A stretch of DNA of 64,000 bases from Staphylococcus kloosii (GTDB lineage Bacteria > Bacillota > Bacilli > Staphylococcales > Staphylococcaceae): positions 186,001 through 250,000 of the forward strand of contig NZ_CP027846.1 of assembly GCF_003019255.1 (NCBI RefSeq), in the 5' to 3' direction. How positions within the stretch are numbered: the first letter of the stretch is position 1; every line of letters starts with the position of its first letter. The position numbers and the translations under genes are program-made. Under the pieces are notes generated by a model. It saw nothing but the letters and a program-made list of their open reading frames with translations, was not told where the DNA came from and searched no databases. Shown piece after piece: positions 35,472 to 43,850 of the stretch.

Positions 35472-37067
35472 ATGAATATGTTCTCAGTAATATCTTTTAT
35501 CATTGTTGTAGTTGTAATTGGAGGATATGCTTACTTTAGAAGCCGTAAAATCAACACTAAAAATGCGGATGGGTATTTCATGGGTGGACGAAGTCTAACA
35601 GGTTTCACGATTGCTTCTACCATTATCATGACAAATCTTTCGACAGAACAAATCGTGGGTCAAAATGGTCAAAGCTTCAAAGCAGGTATGGAAGTCATGG
35701 CATGGGAAGTAACTTCTTCTATTGCAATAGTGTTATTAGCTTTAGTATTTTTGCCTAAGTATTTTAGATATGGTGTAGATACCATATCAGACTTTATAGA
35801 AATGCGTTTTGATACTTTCACTAAAAGACTTGTATCACTACTCTTCATATTTACATATGTAGTGTCATTCTTGCCCGTTGTTTTATATTCCGGTGCATTA
35901 GTTTTTAATAAAATTTTCAACGTTAGTGAATTACTCAATGTAAGTGATTTGACTGCCGTAGTATTAATTTCTAGTGTTATTGGTCTCGTCGGTATCCTTT
36001 ACCTATTTATAGGTGGTTTATCTTTAAGCGCACATAGTGATTCAATATATGGTATTGGCCTTTTAATTGGTGGTTTATCTATACCAATTTTAGGATTAAT
36101 TTTATTAGGTAATGGTAACTTTTTACAAGGCTTTGATCACGTAGTACAAAAGACGCCAGAAAAACTTAACGCTTTCGGGGACATTGATTCTAAAATAGTT
36201 CCTTGGCCAACATTATTTTTCGGTATGTTTTTCAATAACTTATTTTTCTGGTGTACTAACCAAATGATTGTACAAAAATCATTAGCAGGAAAAAACTTGA
36301 AAGAAGCTCAAAAAGGAGCTTTATTTGTCGGAATATTCAAAATTTTAGGTGGCTTATTCTTAGTTTTTCCAGGCGTGCTAGCCTTTAACTTACTTGGTGG
36401 AGGTATTGATAATCCTGACAACGCTTATCCTTTATTAGTTAACGAAGTATTACCAAAATGGGCTTATGGCTTATTTGGCGCAGTTATTTTCGGTGCAATA
36501 TTAAGTTCATTCGTAGGTTCGTTAAATAGTACTACTACATTATTCTCTTTAGACTTTTATAAATCAGTTATCAACAAAGATGCTACTAATAAACAAGTGT
36601 CTAGAGTTGGTAGACTTGTAACAGTAATTGTTGGTGTGGTTGTTGTAATTTTAGCTCCTATGATTTCTATTTTCCCACAAGGTTTATATGCTGTAGTACA
36701 AGAATTTAATGGGCTTTACAATATGCCGGTATTAATACTCGTACTAACTGGATTTTTTGTTAAACGAACATCACGCACAGGCGCTAAAGTAATGTTTATT
36801 TCGCATATCGTTATGTATGGACTTTCGAAAGTATTTTTAACTGACATACATTTCTTATATGTTTTAAGCGTATTATTCTTTATTGATTTAATTATTATAA
36901 GTTTATTTAATAAATATAATCCAACTAACACATTCGACTTTAAAGTAAATTATGCAAAAGTAGATTTAACACCTTGGAAACATAGATACATTTTAAGTGG
37001 GTTCATTGTATTAGCAGTAATTATTTTATATATATTCTTTTCACCAATTGGAATAGCTAGGGGGTAA
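35472..37067 (+). CDS. Sodium:solute symporter (SSS family), likely myo-inositol importer
   Basis: A 531-residue protein with 13-14 membrane helices. DGYFMGGRSLTGFTIASTII and STEQIVGQNGQSFKAGMEVM are typical of the SLC5/SGLT-like branch, as are ISDFIEMRFD and AIFGAILSSFVGSLNSTTTLFSLDFYK-like core motifs. Embedded between iolE and a second dehydrogenase, it is most likely the inositol uptake system, in place of the MFS importer IolT known from Bacillus. No other transporter is in the cluster. Confidence 0.85.
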   Translation: MNMFSVISFIIVVVVIGGYAYFRSRKINTKNADGYFMGGRSLTGFTIASTIIMTNLSTEQIVGQNGQSFKAGMEVMAWEVTSSIAIVLLALVFLPKYFRYGVDTISDFIEMRFDTFTKRLVSLLFIFTYVVSFLPVVLYSGALVFNKIFNVSELLNVSDLTAVVLISSVIGLVGILYLFIGGLSLSAHSDSIYGIGLLIGGLSIPILGLILLGNGNFLQGFDHVVQKTPEKLNAFGDIDSKIVPWPTLFFGMFFNNLFFWCTNQMIVQKSLAGKNLKEAQKGALFVGIFKILGGLFLVFPGVLAFNLLGGGIDNPDNAYPLLVNEVLPKWAYGLFGAVIFGAILSSFVGSLNSTTTLFSLDFYKSVINKDATNKQVSRVGRLVTVIVGVVVVILAPMISIFPQGLYAVVQEFNGLYNMPVLILVLTGFFVKRTSRTGAKVMFISHIVMYGLSKVFLTDIHFLYVLSVLFFIDLIIISLFNKYNPTNTFDFKVNYAKVDLTPWKHRYILSGFIVLAVIILYIFFSPIGIARG

Positions 37068-37073
37068 CTAATT

Positions 37074-38066
37074 ATGTTAAATGTAGGAGTTATTGGGGCT
37101 GGCCGTATAGGTCGCCTTCACGTTAATTATTTAAAACAAAGAAAAGATATTAATATTAAATGGATTTCAGATTTATTTTGTGACAAGCTAGATGATTGGA
37201 TTAAAGAATCAAATATCAGTAATAAAACTAAAAATTATCAAGATATAATGAACGATCCTGAAATCGACGCTATTATAATATGTTCTCCGACAAATACGCA
37301 TGTTGATATTATTAAAGATGCTTGTAAAAAAGGAATACATGTTTTTTGTGAAAAACCTATCAGTTTATCACTCAGTGAAGCAGAAGAAGCTGTAGAAGCT
37401 GTTAAAGCATCAAATATCAAACTACAAATGGGTTTCAATAGACGTTTCGATAAAAACTTCAAGCTATTACAAGAACGTCTCTCAGATGGAGAACTGGGAA
37501 ATATTCAAACATTACGAATTACCTCAAGAGACCCAGAACCACCACCATTAGAATACGTTAAAAATTCAGGTGGTTTATTCATGGACATGTCGATTCATGA
37601 CTTTGATATGGCTCGTTATTTAATGAACTCAGAAGTTACTGAAGTTTACGCCAGTGGTGGCGCTATGATAAGTCCAGAAATTGAACAGTATGATGATATC
37701 GATACTGCTATCATCACTTTGAAATTTGAAAATGGTGCATTAGCGGTAATTGAAAATTGTCGCCGTAGTGTTTATGGTTATGATCAAAGAGTAGAAATAC
37801 TCGGTGACAATGGATTAATTAGTGTTGATAACACACAATCTTCTACGCTAACTTTCCATAAAGCAGATAGTATTTCGACACAAAATCCGCCCTACTTCTT
37901 TTTAGAAAGATACTCAGAGGCATATGAAGTCGAAATGAATTATTTTATAGATGCTATTAAAAATGATGGTGATGTTTTATGTTCTATAGAAGATGGTTTA
38001 GCTGCCCAAAAAATTGCAGTTAAATGTAAAGAATCTCTAAATAAACAACCTGCTAAATTGCAATAA
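37074..38066 (+). CDS. Second inositol dehydrogenase (Gfo/Idh/MocA family)
   Basis: A 330-residue paralogue of the enzyme at 33499: GVIGAGRIGRLHVNYLK, HVFCEKPISLS with catalytic Lys, GFNRRFDKNF and GGLFMDMSIHDFDMARY. It starts 6 bp after the transporter stop (GGGGG ribosome site). Since iolG is already present, it may act on scyllo-inositol, D-chiro-inositol or another stereoisomer, as IolX/IolW do in Bacillus; NAD or NADP use is not clear. Confidence 0.85.
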   Translation: MLNVGVIGAGRIGRLHVNYLKQRKDINIKWISDLFCDKLDDWIKESNISNKTKNYQDIMNDPEIDAIIICSPTNTHVDIIKDACKKGIHVFCEKPISLSLSEAEEAVEAVKASNIKLQMGFNRRFDKNFKLLQERLSDGELGNIQTLRITSRDPEPPPLEYVKNSGGLFMDMSIHDFDMARYLMNSEVTEVYASGGAMISPEIEQYDDIDTAIITLKFENGALAVIENCRRSVYGYDQRVEILGDNGLISVDNTQSSTLTFHKADSISTQNPPYFFLERYSEAYEVEMNYFIDAIKNDGDVLCSIEDGLAAQKIAVKCKESLNKQPAKLQ

Positions 38067-38069
38067 AAC

Positions 38070-38102
38070 AACCCGGCAAAGCTTTAGCTTTGCCGGGCAT
38101 TT
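38070..38102. terminator. Bidirectional terminator
   Basis: CCCGGCAAAGC (38072-38082) pairs perfectly with GCTTTGCCGGG (38088-38098). Separates the iol operon and the convergent formate dehydrogenase. Confidence 0.88.
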
Positions 38103-38117
38103 CTTATTTCCTAAATT

Positions 38118-39143
38118 TTATTTAGTTTTATAACTTTTACTAGTGATTTGGCCACCGTCTACGATAATGTCTTTATCTTGGAATGGCTCATTATTGAAGA
38201 AACGATTTAAGATATTTTTAACGCCATCTTCAATACGTTCTTGTGCTTCTAGCGTCATGCCTGAATAGTGCACAGTCATAGCATTTCTTGGCATTGTTCT
38301 CCATGGATGATCAGCTTGTGCTGGTTGAGGGAACCATACATCGCCTGCATAACCTTGGATGTGTTTAGCTTCTAATAATTCTACTAAATCATCTGTATTA
38401 ACAATTTTACCACGTGCTGTGTTTACTAAATAGCTACCGTCTTTCATTTTACTTAAAACGTTATAATTGAATAAATTATCTGTGTCTGGAGTCAATGGTG
38501 CATGAATTGTAATAGCGTCACTTGTAGCAACAAGTTGTTCAAACTCTACAAATTTAGAGTGTTCATTATCTTTTTGATTTATTGGATCGTAGTGTTGAAT
38601 TGTAACGTTAAATGGTGCTAAACGCTCTGCCACAAGTTGTCCTATTCTACCGAATCCAAAGATACCAATTGTTTTATTTTGCAGTTCACGCGCGTCATTA
38701 CCTACTTTAGAAAGGTTCCATTCACCTGCTTCAGACTGTCTATGTCCTTCTTCATAGTTACGTAGTAAAATAAGCAAGTCCATAACTGCATGTTCAGCAA
38801 CACTTACTGTATTACTTCCAGTTACTTCAACAACACCAATATTGTGTTCACCTGCTGCTTGTAAATCTACATGGTCAGAACCTACACCGGCTGTGATTGC
38901 TAGTTTTAAGTTAGGTGCTTTTTCAATACGTTCTCTTGTCATATAAGCTGGATAAAATGGTGCACTGATAACTACATCCATATCTGCTAAATGTTTATCT
39001 AAATCCGCTTCATTATCTGTTAATATAACTAATTCATGTCCTTTTTCTTCTAAAAATGGTTTTAAACCAATCGCTTTTTTCGTGTTAAGTGTTTGGTTTT
39101 CTTCTCCTTCAACTGATTCTGGGAATAATGCTACTATTTTCAT
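38118..39143 (-). CDS. fdh: NAD-dependent formate dehydrogenase, second copy
   Basis: About 341 residues from ATG 39143 (GGAG eight bases before; the GTG at 39152 overlaps it). It is a close paralogue of 20689-21720 along its length: GVGSDHVDLQAA, TGSNTVSVAEHAVMDLLILLR, GIFGFGRIGQLVAERL, LVNTARGKIV, HYSGMTLEAQERIEDG. It carries the active-site Arg and His of formate dehydrogenases. It lies downstream of an MpsC-like gene, separated by a structured terminator-like RNA element, so its regulation differs from that of the first copy. Confidence 0.9.
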   Translation of the reverse strand: MKIVALFPESVEGEENQTLNTKKAIGLKPFLEEKGHELVILTDNEADLDKHLADMDVVISAPFYPAYMTRERIEKAPNLKLAITAGVGSDHVDLQAAGEHNIGVVEVTGSNTVSVAEHAVMDLLILLRNYEEGHRQSEAGEWNLSKVGNDARELQNKTIGIFGFGRIGQLVAERLAPFNVTIQHYDPINQKDNEHSKFVEFEQLVATSDAITIHAPLTPDTDNLFNYNVLSKMKDGSYLVNTARGKIVNTDDLVELLEAKHIQGYAGDVWFPQPAQADHPWRTMPRNAMTVHYSGMTLEAQERIEDGVKNILNRFFNNEPFQDKDIIVDGGQITSKSYKTK

Positions 39144-39197
39144 TATCTTCACTCCTATAAATTATTTTTTATTCTAGAGCACTTATAACGTTTACGT

Positions 39198-39224
39198 TTA
39201 ATGCGTAAAAAATTGCGCATTAAA
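39198..39224. repeat. Inverted repeat upstream of the second formate dehydrogenase
   Basis: TTAATGCG and CGCATTAA are 8-bp perfect inverted arms separated by 10 bp, about 55 bp before the start codon. It could be an operator or a further RNA hairpin; it lies directly after the terminator-like element. Confidence 0.4.
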
Positions 39225-39302
39225 AAATACCTGACGCCGTTTGCACATACCACCTCCTTGAATAGTGTCTATTCAAAGCGTAGATAGCAAACAGCACCAG
39301 GT
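39222..39302 (-). promoter_or_regulatory. Structured terminator-like RNA element between the MpsC-like gene and fdh
   Basis: On the minus strand ACCTGGTGCTGTTTGC (39302-39287) pairs with GCAAACGGCGTCAGGT (39244-39229) with only G-U wobbles as imperfections, followed by ATTTTTTA. The 42-nt loop contains an 8-bp hairpin (TTGAATAG/CTATTCAA) and a Shine-Dalgarno-like AAGGAGGTGG followed by an ATG and a 16-codon frame. It ends the upstream gene and could attenuate read-through into fdh; loop complexity is unusual for a simple terminator. Confidence 0.5.
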
Positions 39303-39319
39303 ACCTTACACCAGCTAGC

Positions 39320-39664
39320 TTATTCTATTGATTTATCGAAAACAAATATTGATACAACTTCATCATCAGCCAAATCAACATCTGTAAATAATTTTATAAA
39401 TTTTGCGTCGACAAGTTCTTCCATTTCATCTGGATTTATCTCGTCATATAATTGTTTGATTACTTCTGTACGTGCATAGCGTAACATCTCTTCATTACGT
39501 GCGTCTTTTAAGTAAAAGTTATCAACTTTACTTAAAGCACCAGTCATATAAGCAATTGCCCAACTCCCTTTAAAAGTGACTTCGACTTTTTCAGGATCTT
39601 TACCGATATGCTTTTTACGATATGAACGTACGAGATTCGCAAATGCTTGTTCATTCTTTTGCAT
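39320..39664 (-). CDS. DUF2294/MpsC-like protein
   Basis: About 114 residues from ATG 39664 (a GTG at 39679 overlaps the ribosome site AGTAGG). FANLVRSYRKKHIGKDPEKV, VTFKGSWAIAYMTGALSKVD and ARTEVIKQLYDEINPDEME match the DUF2294 (MpsC) family. MpsC is named for an association with the staphylococcal bicarbonate transporter MpsAB; its molecular function is unclear. Here it lies upstream of formate dehydrogenase, so a link with CO2/formate balance is plausible but inferred. Confidence 0.8.
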   Translation of the reverse strand: MQKNEQAFANLVRSYRKKHIGKDPEKVEVTFKGSWAIAYMTGALSKVDNFYLKDARNEEMLRYARTEVIKQLYDEINPDEMEELVDAKFIKLFTDVDLADDEVVSIFVFDKSIE

Positions 39665-39875
39665 TTCTATGTGGTTCACCTACTTCTTTTAAGAAGTTAA
39701 AAGCAATTTCATCACGTTACATTTTCATTATATTACTCATAATGAATAATTCAAGTGTCGCGTTTATATAATTTATAATTACACATTAAACAAACTTTAT
39801 TTAACTTTAGACAATGCGTATAATAAACGCTACTAATAAACAAAGCTTTAATATTCACGAAGGGAGTTCAAACAT

Positions 39876-40721
39876 ATGAAATCTATTTTATTAATAGGAC
39901 AATCAAATATGGCAGGCAGAGGATTTTTAGACGATGTGCCACCAATTATTAATGAAAATATTAAAGTACTTAAAAACGGGCGTTGGCAATTTATGGATGA
40001 GCCAATCCATAACGATCGTTCAGTTGCTGGCGTTGGACCTGCTGCATCTTTTGCAGCCGAATGGACTGCAGCACATCCTCACGAAACATTAGGCTTAATT
40101 CCTTGTGCAGATGGTGGAACTTCAATAGATGATTGGTCCGCAGACCAGCCGTTAACTAGACATGCTATTTCTGAAGCGCAATTTGCTATGGAAACGAGTG
40201 AATTAATAGGTATATTATGGCATCAAGGTGAATCTGATAGTAACAATGGTAATTTTAAACAATATAAAGATAAACTTGTTTCTTTAATACATCATTTTCG
40301 AAATGAACTCGGCAACGAAGCATTACCATTTATAATTGGTGGGCTTGGTGATTATTTAGGGACATCAGGTTTCGGGCAGTCTGCACCAGAGTATGCCAAA
40401 CTAAATAAAATATTTGAAGAAGTTTGTACTAGTGAGTCTAATTGTTATTTTGCTACTGGCAAAGGTTTACAAGCTAACCCGGACGGTATTCATATTAATG
40501 CAAAATCACAACGTATTTTCGGCATCCGTTATTATGACGCATTTAAACATAGACATAACGTCTTAACGCCTTTAGACAATGAACAACAACGTGTTACACA
40601 AATATATGATCGAGAACTTACGAAAAACGAACAGTTATACGTTCAATTTGCTTTATTCTCCAAAAATAAAATTTCATTCGACACGCTTAATGAACGTATG
40701 GCGACAATTAACCAGTCATAA
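39876..40721 (+). CDS. SASA-family carbohydrate acetylesterase
   Basis: A 281-residue SGNH-like hydrolase: ILLIGQSNMAGRGFLDDVPP (GQSNM holds the nucleophile Ser), GPAASFAAEW, PCADGGTSIDDW, LWHQGESDSN (block III) and a late DGIHINAKSQRIFG (catalytic Asp, His). This is the sialate O-acetylesterase/DUF303 family that deacetylates sugars. There is no signal peptide, so it acts inside the cell. A C-terminal 60-residue extension has no match. Promoter region 39680-39875 is shared with the divergent DUF2294 gene. Confidence 0.85.
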   Translation: MKSILLIGQSNMAGRGFLDDVPPIINENIKVLKNGRWQFMDEPIHNDRSVAGVGPAASFAAEWTAAHPHETLGLIPCADGGTSIDDWSADQPLTRHAISEAQFAMETSELIGILWHQGESDSNNGNFKQYKDKLVSLIHHFRNELGNEALPFIIGGLGDYLGTSGFGQSAPEYAKLNKIFEEVCTSESNCYFATGKGLQANPDGIHINAKSQRIFGIRYYDAFKHRHNVLTPLDNEQQRVTQIYDRELTKNEQLYVQFALFSKNKISFDTLNERMATINQS

Positions 40722-40763
40722 AAAAATCCTCATACTTGGCACTACCAAGTAATGAGGATTAAA
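40721..40763. terminator. Bidirectional terminator
   Basis: AATCCTCAT-ACTTGG pairs with CCAAGT-AATGAGGATT (one bulge), flanked by A and T runs, between the convergent esterase and the membrane-protein gene. Confidence 0.8.
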
Positions 40764-41106
40764 GTATTACAATCAATAAATTACCTACAAGTATTACGAG
40801 CCCTATTAGTAAATAGAAAAGTCTAGTTTTAAATTTATAATAGTCATTTTCAAGACTACACAATTGTAACATCGCTATACCGAATAATAATAATGGTTGA
40901 CCATTTTTTACCCATCCAAAAATATCAGCTATCGATATAACTGCAAATATTACTAACAATACACTGGTTACTGCAAGCATGTACGTCCAAACAGTTTCTC
41001 TTTTTTCTTCACTTAAACGTTTAGATGCATCACTTTTTAAATATAAAAAGCATGCACCAAAGAAAGCCCCATAAACGAGTGCGCTAATTGCGATAAAATT
41101 ATCCAC
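40759..41106 (-). CDS. Four-helix membrane protein, unknown
   Basis: A 115-residue protein with four hydrophobic segments (about 4-24, 41-63, 70-88 and 97-115) and a basic loop SDASKRLSEEKRETVW between the first two. I recognise no family. It is a single gene with AGGAG-like site at 41115, between convergent and divergent neighbours. Base composition matches its surroundings. Confidence 0.6.
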   Translation of the reverse strand: MDNFIAISALVYGAFFGACFLYLKSDASKRLSEEKRETVWTYMLAVTSVLLVIFAVISIADIFGWVKNGQPLLLFGIAMLQLCSLENDYYKFKTRLFYLLIGLVILVGNLLIVIL

Positions 41107-41326
41107 TTTAAATAATTCCTCCGTTAACTCTTATTATCATTACGTTAACATATATATACTTTAGGATTACAAATTGCTCAAAATATTCCCGTGGAAATAA
41201 TTTGAGTCTTTAAAGTCGAAAAATTTTAAAATTTCTATTGCGTAAAGCCACTACTGCTCTTTAATCTTTGCTATCATTAAATAATAATTCAATTAAAATA
41301 GCGCACGTCTTGTAGGAGGACTGTTT

Positions 41327-41716
41327 ATGAAATATATACAAAGAGCGCTGATCATCTTATTACAATTTATACTCATTATTGTTATTACATATATAGGTAA
41401 TGTTATTCAAAAAGTATTACATATCCCTATAGCGAGCAGTATCGTTGGACTGATTTTATTTTTCTTATTATTACAATTTAAAATTATTCCACTTCGCATG
41501 GTTGAAGGCGCAGCGAGTTTCTTACTTTCTACTATGATATTTTACTTTGTACCTTCTGTCGTAGGTGCAATGAATATCGGTTCTGTCATAAGTATGAAAT
41601 TCATAGCATTTATCATTGTAATTATTGTTGGAACTTGTTGTGTGGCCTTAATTTCTGGTTATATCGCAGAAAAAATGATTGCCAAAACTGATGATGGAGA
41701 TGAATATACGAAATGA
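41327..41716 (+). CDS. cidA: CidA/LrgA-family holin-like protein
   Basis: A 129-residue protein with four membrane helices: IILLQFILIIVITYIGNVIQ, IASSIVGLILFFLLLQFKIIP, FLLSTMIFYFVPSVVGAMN and the VVALxSGYIAEKM-like ending CVALISGYIAEKM. It is closer to CidA than to LrgA by these motifs. CidA/CidB influence murein hydrolase activity, pyruvate/overflow metabolism and cell death. Its stop overlaps cidB by four bases. No CidC or CidR gene is in the window. Confidence 0.9.
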   Translation: MKYIQRALIILLQFILIIVITYIGNVIQKVLHIPIASSIVGLILFFLLLQFKIIPLRMVEGAASFLLSTMIFYFVPSVVGAMNIGSVISMKFIAFIIVIIVGTCCVALISGYIAEKMIAKTDDGDEYTK

Positions 41717-42399
41717 TACTGTTGAAAACTATATTAATGATTGTTTTAACGATTGTAGTTTTCTTTTTATCAACAAAACTACAAGCTCGTTTTAGAAACC
41801 CATTACTCAACCCTGCTTTAATAACGGCGCTATTTATAATCATTGTGCTGCTATTATTCGGACAAGACTATGATGATTACATGCTTGGCGGTAAATGGAT
41901 TAATTACCTACTTAGTTGTTCTGTTGTAAGTTTAGCTATGCCATTATATCAACATCGCCACAAGATTATGAAACATGCCCCAGTCATTTTCACTAGTGTA
42001 CTTACGGCTGTTTTTATTAACTTTTTAATCGTTTATGGCGCATTAAAAATATTAGGCTTTTCAAAATTAACTATAATTACGATGTTACCAAGATCGATTA
42101 CTGCTGCTGTGGGTATTCAAGTATCACAACAATTAGGTGGCAACGAAACGTTAACTGTATTATTTATTATGGCTACTGGGTTATTAGGCAGTATGGCCGG
42201 CGAATATTTAATAAGTATTGCGAAATTCAAATCATCTATTGCTAGAGGTTTATCCTATGGTAATGCTTCACATGGATTTGGAACAGCAAAAGCACTAGAA
42301 TATGATTTCGAATCAGGTGCCTATAGCTCAATCGGTATGATTTTAACCGCAATTCTAAGTTCGATTCTTATACCTTTATTTATTCTAATATTTTATTAA
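41713..42399 (+). CDS. cidB: CidB/LrgB-family membrane protein
   Basis: A 228-residue LrgB-family protein with about seven membrane segments; LNPALITALFIIIVLLLFG, SLAMPLYQHRHKI, TMLPRSITAAVGIQVSQQLGG and SYGNASHGFGTAKALEYDFE are strongly conserved family motifs. It acts with CidA and its start codon overlaps the cidA stop. Confidence 0.93.
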   Translation: MILLKTILMIVLTIVVFFLSTKLQARFRNPLLNPALITALFIIIVLLLFGQDYDDYMLGGKWINYLLSCSVVSLAMPLYQHRHKIMKHAPVIFTSVLTAVFINFLIVYGALKILGFSKLTIITMLPRSITAAVGIQVSQQLGGNETLTVLFIMATGLLGSMAGEYLISIAKFKSSIARGLSYGNASHGFGTAKALEYDFESGAYSSIGMILTAILSSILIPLFILIFY

Positions 42400-42468
42400 G
42401 TTAACGTTATTAAGGTAATTTTCCTACAAATAAATTTGACTGCTTTCATCTTAATATATTAACTACTA

Positions 42469-42499
42469 GCCCGTTATCTTCTAATGATAATGGGCTTAT
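42469..42499 (+). terminator. Terminator of cidAB
   Basis: GCCCGTTATC pairs with GATAATGGGC (one wobble), followed by TTATTT. The remainder of the 411-bp gap 42400-42810 is A+T-rich with only a possible SigB promoter before the next gene. Confidence 0.75.
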
Positions 42500-42682
42500 T
42501 TAATGCTGTTCACCTTTATAGGTCAGACTTCCCTCTTAGTAACCTCAGTGACCCCGACGTCTTAAAAACGTTATATTACTAGTACATAAAATCATTTTCA
42601 CCCTTTGTTTTTAATTAAGTTGAATTATAGAAATACCCCTTCAAAAAACATAAAAATTATTAAGTATTTCAAAATATTATTT

Positions 42683-42707
42683 GTTTAAATATTATTTTAA
42701 CGGCAAT
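42683..42707 (+). promoter_or_regulatory. Possible SigB promoter of the stress SDR
   Basis: GTTTAA (42683-42688), 13-bp spacer and GGCAAT (42702-42707) match the SigB consensus GTTTAA-N12-15-GGGTAT at 10 of 12 positions. The gene type (general-stress SDR) fits, but the -10 is weak. Confidence 0.4.
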
Positions 42708-42810
42708 AACACTATTATGGAACAACTTCCGATATTATCCATAACAAAGTCAGTTAGATGACTGACTCATATATAGATGAACCCAATAATACCTTTAAGG
42801 AGGAACATGT

Positions 42811-43680
42811 ATGAATTTATTAGATTTTCATAAACAAATAAAAGGTTATACACAAGATAGACAACCTGGTATTGAAAAAGATATGAAGCCAAAACCTATT
42901 ACAGAATTAGATGATTATGCTGCAGGTGGCAAATTAAAAGGCAAAGTGGCCCTAGTTACAGGTGGCGATTCAGGTATTGGACGTGCTGTAGCAATATTAT
43001 TCGCTAAGGAAGGCGCTAATGTTGCGATCGGTTACTATGACGAACACGAAGACGCTAAAAACGTAGTAGAACGTGTTGAAGCATTAGGTGTAAAAGCAAA
43101 AGCGTATGCCCATGATTTAAAAAAAGTAGAAGACTCACAACAATTAATCAAAGATGTCGTAGCCGATTTCGGTCAATTAAACATTTTAGTTAATAATGGT
43201 GGCGTCCAATTCCCTCAAGATAGTTTTGCGGATATTTCGCCAGAACAAATTAAAGAGACTTTTGAAACTAATATTTTCGGTATGATGTTCCTTACTCAAG
43301 CCGCAGAACCACACCTTTCCAAAGGCGATGCAATTGTTAACACTACTAGCGTTACGGCTTATCGCGGATCAGGACATTTAATCGATTATTCTGCTACAAA
43401 GGGTGCAATCGTCTCTTTCACACGTTCAATAGCAACAGCTTTAAATGAAAAAGGCATTCGTGTGAACGCAGTAGCTCCAGGACCAATTTATACACCATTG
43501 ATCCCTGCTACTTTCTCAGAAGATAAAGTAGAAAACCAAGGTGGCGAAACACCAATGGGTCGTCGTGGTCAACCAGCCGAATTAGCACCTGCCTATGTAT
43601 TCCTAGCTAGTGACGCAGATAGTTCATATATTACTGGACAAGTGATACACATTAACGGAGGCGACTATATAACTAGTTAA
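42811..43680 (+). CDS. General-stress SDR oxidoreductase (YhdF/YdaD type)
   Basis: A 289-residue SDR with the extra N-terminal 45 residues (QPGIEKDMKPKPI...DDYAAGGKLKGK) typical of the Bacillus YdaD/YhdF subfamily. TGGDSGIGRAVAILFAKEGA, NNGGVQFPQ, TTSVTAYRGSG with the catalytic Ser, YSATKGAIVSF, and the final ASDADSSYITGQVIHINGG are present. Family members are SigB-controlled stress genes of uncertain substrate. Good AAGGAGG at 42798-42804. Confidence 0.9.
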   Translation: MNLLDFHKQIKGYTQDRQPGIEKDMKPKPITELDDYAAGGKLKGKVALVTGGDSGIGRAVAILFAKEGANVAIGYYDEHEDAKNVVERVEALGVKAKAYAHDLKKVEDSQQLIKDVVADFGQLNILVNNGGVQFPQDSFADISPEQIKETFETNIFGMMFLTQAAEPHLSKGDAIVNTTSVTAYRGSGHLIDYSATKGAIVSFTRSIATALNEKGIRVNAVAPGPIYTPLIPATFSEDKVENQGGETPMGRRGQPAELAPAYVFLASDADSSYITGQVIHINGGDYITS

Positions 43681-43769
43681 ATAATACTATTAGCTATTAG
43701 TCATAAAATCCAAGTGTTGGAAAAATTAATATAATCTTACTTTCTATTATGTTATTTACCGCCAATATA

Positions 43770-43812
43770 AAAACGAGTTTAGAAACAATATTATGTTCTA
43801 GACTCGTTTTTT
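43770..43812. terminator. Bidirectional terminator
   Basis: AAAACGAGT..AGAA pairs with TTCTAGACTCGTTTT, flanked by A and T runs. Between the converging SDR and parB. Confidence 0.85.
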
Positions 43813-43850
43813 ATTTATATTTTAATGTTATTTTGTATGTACATTCAAAC

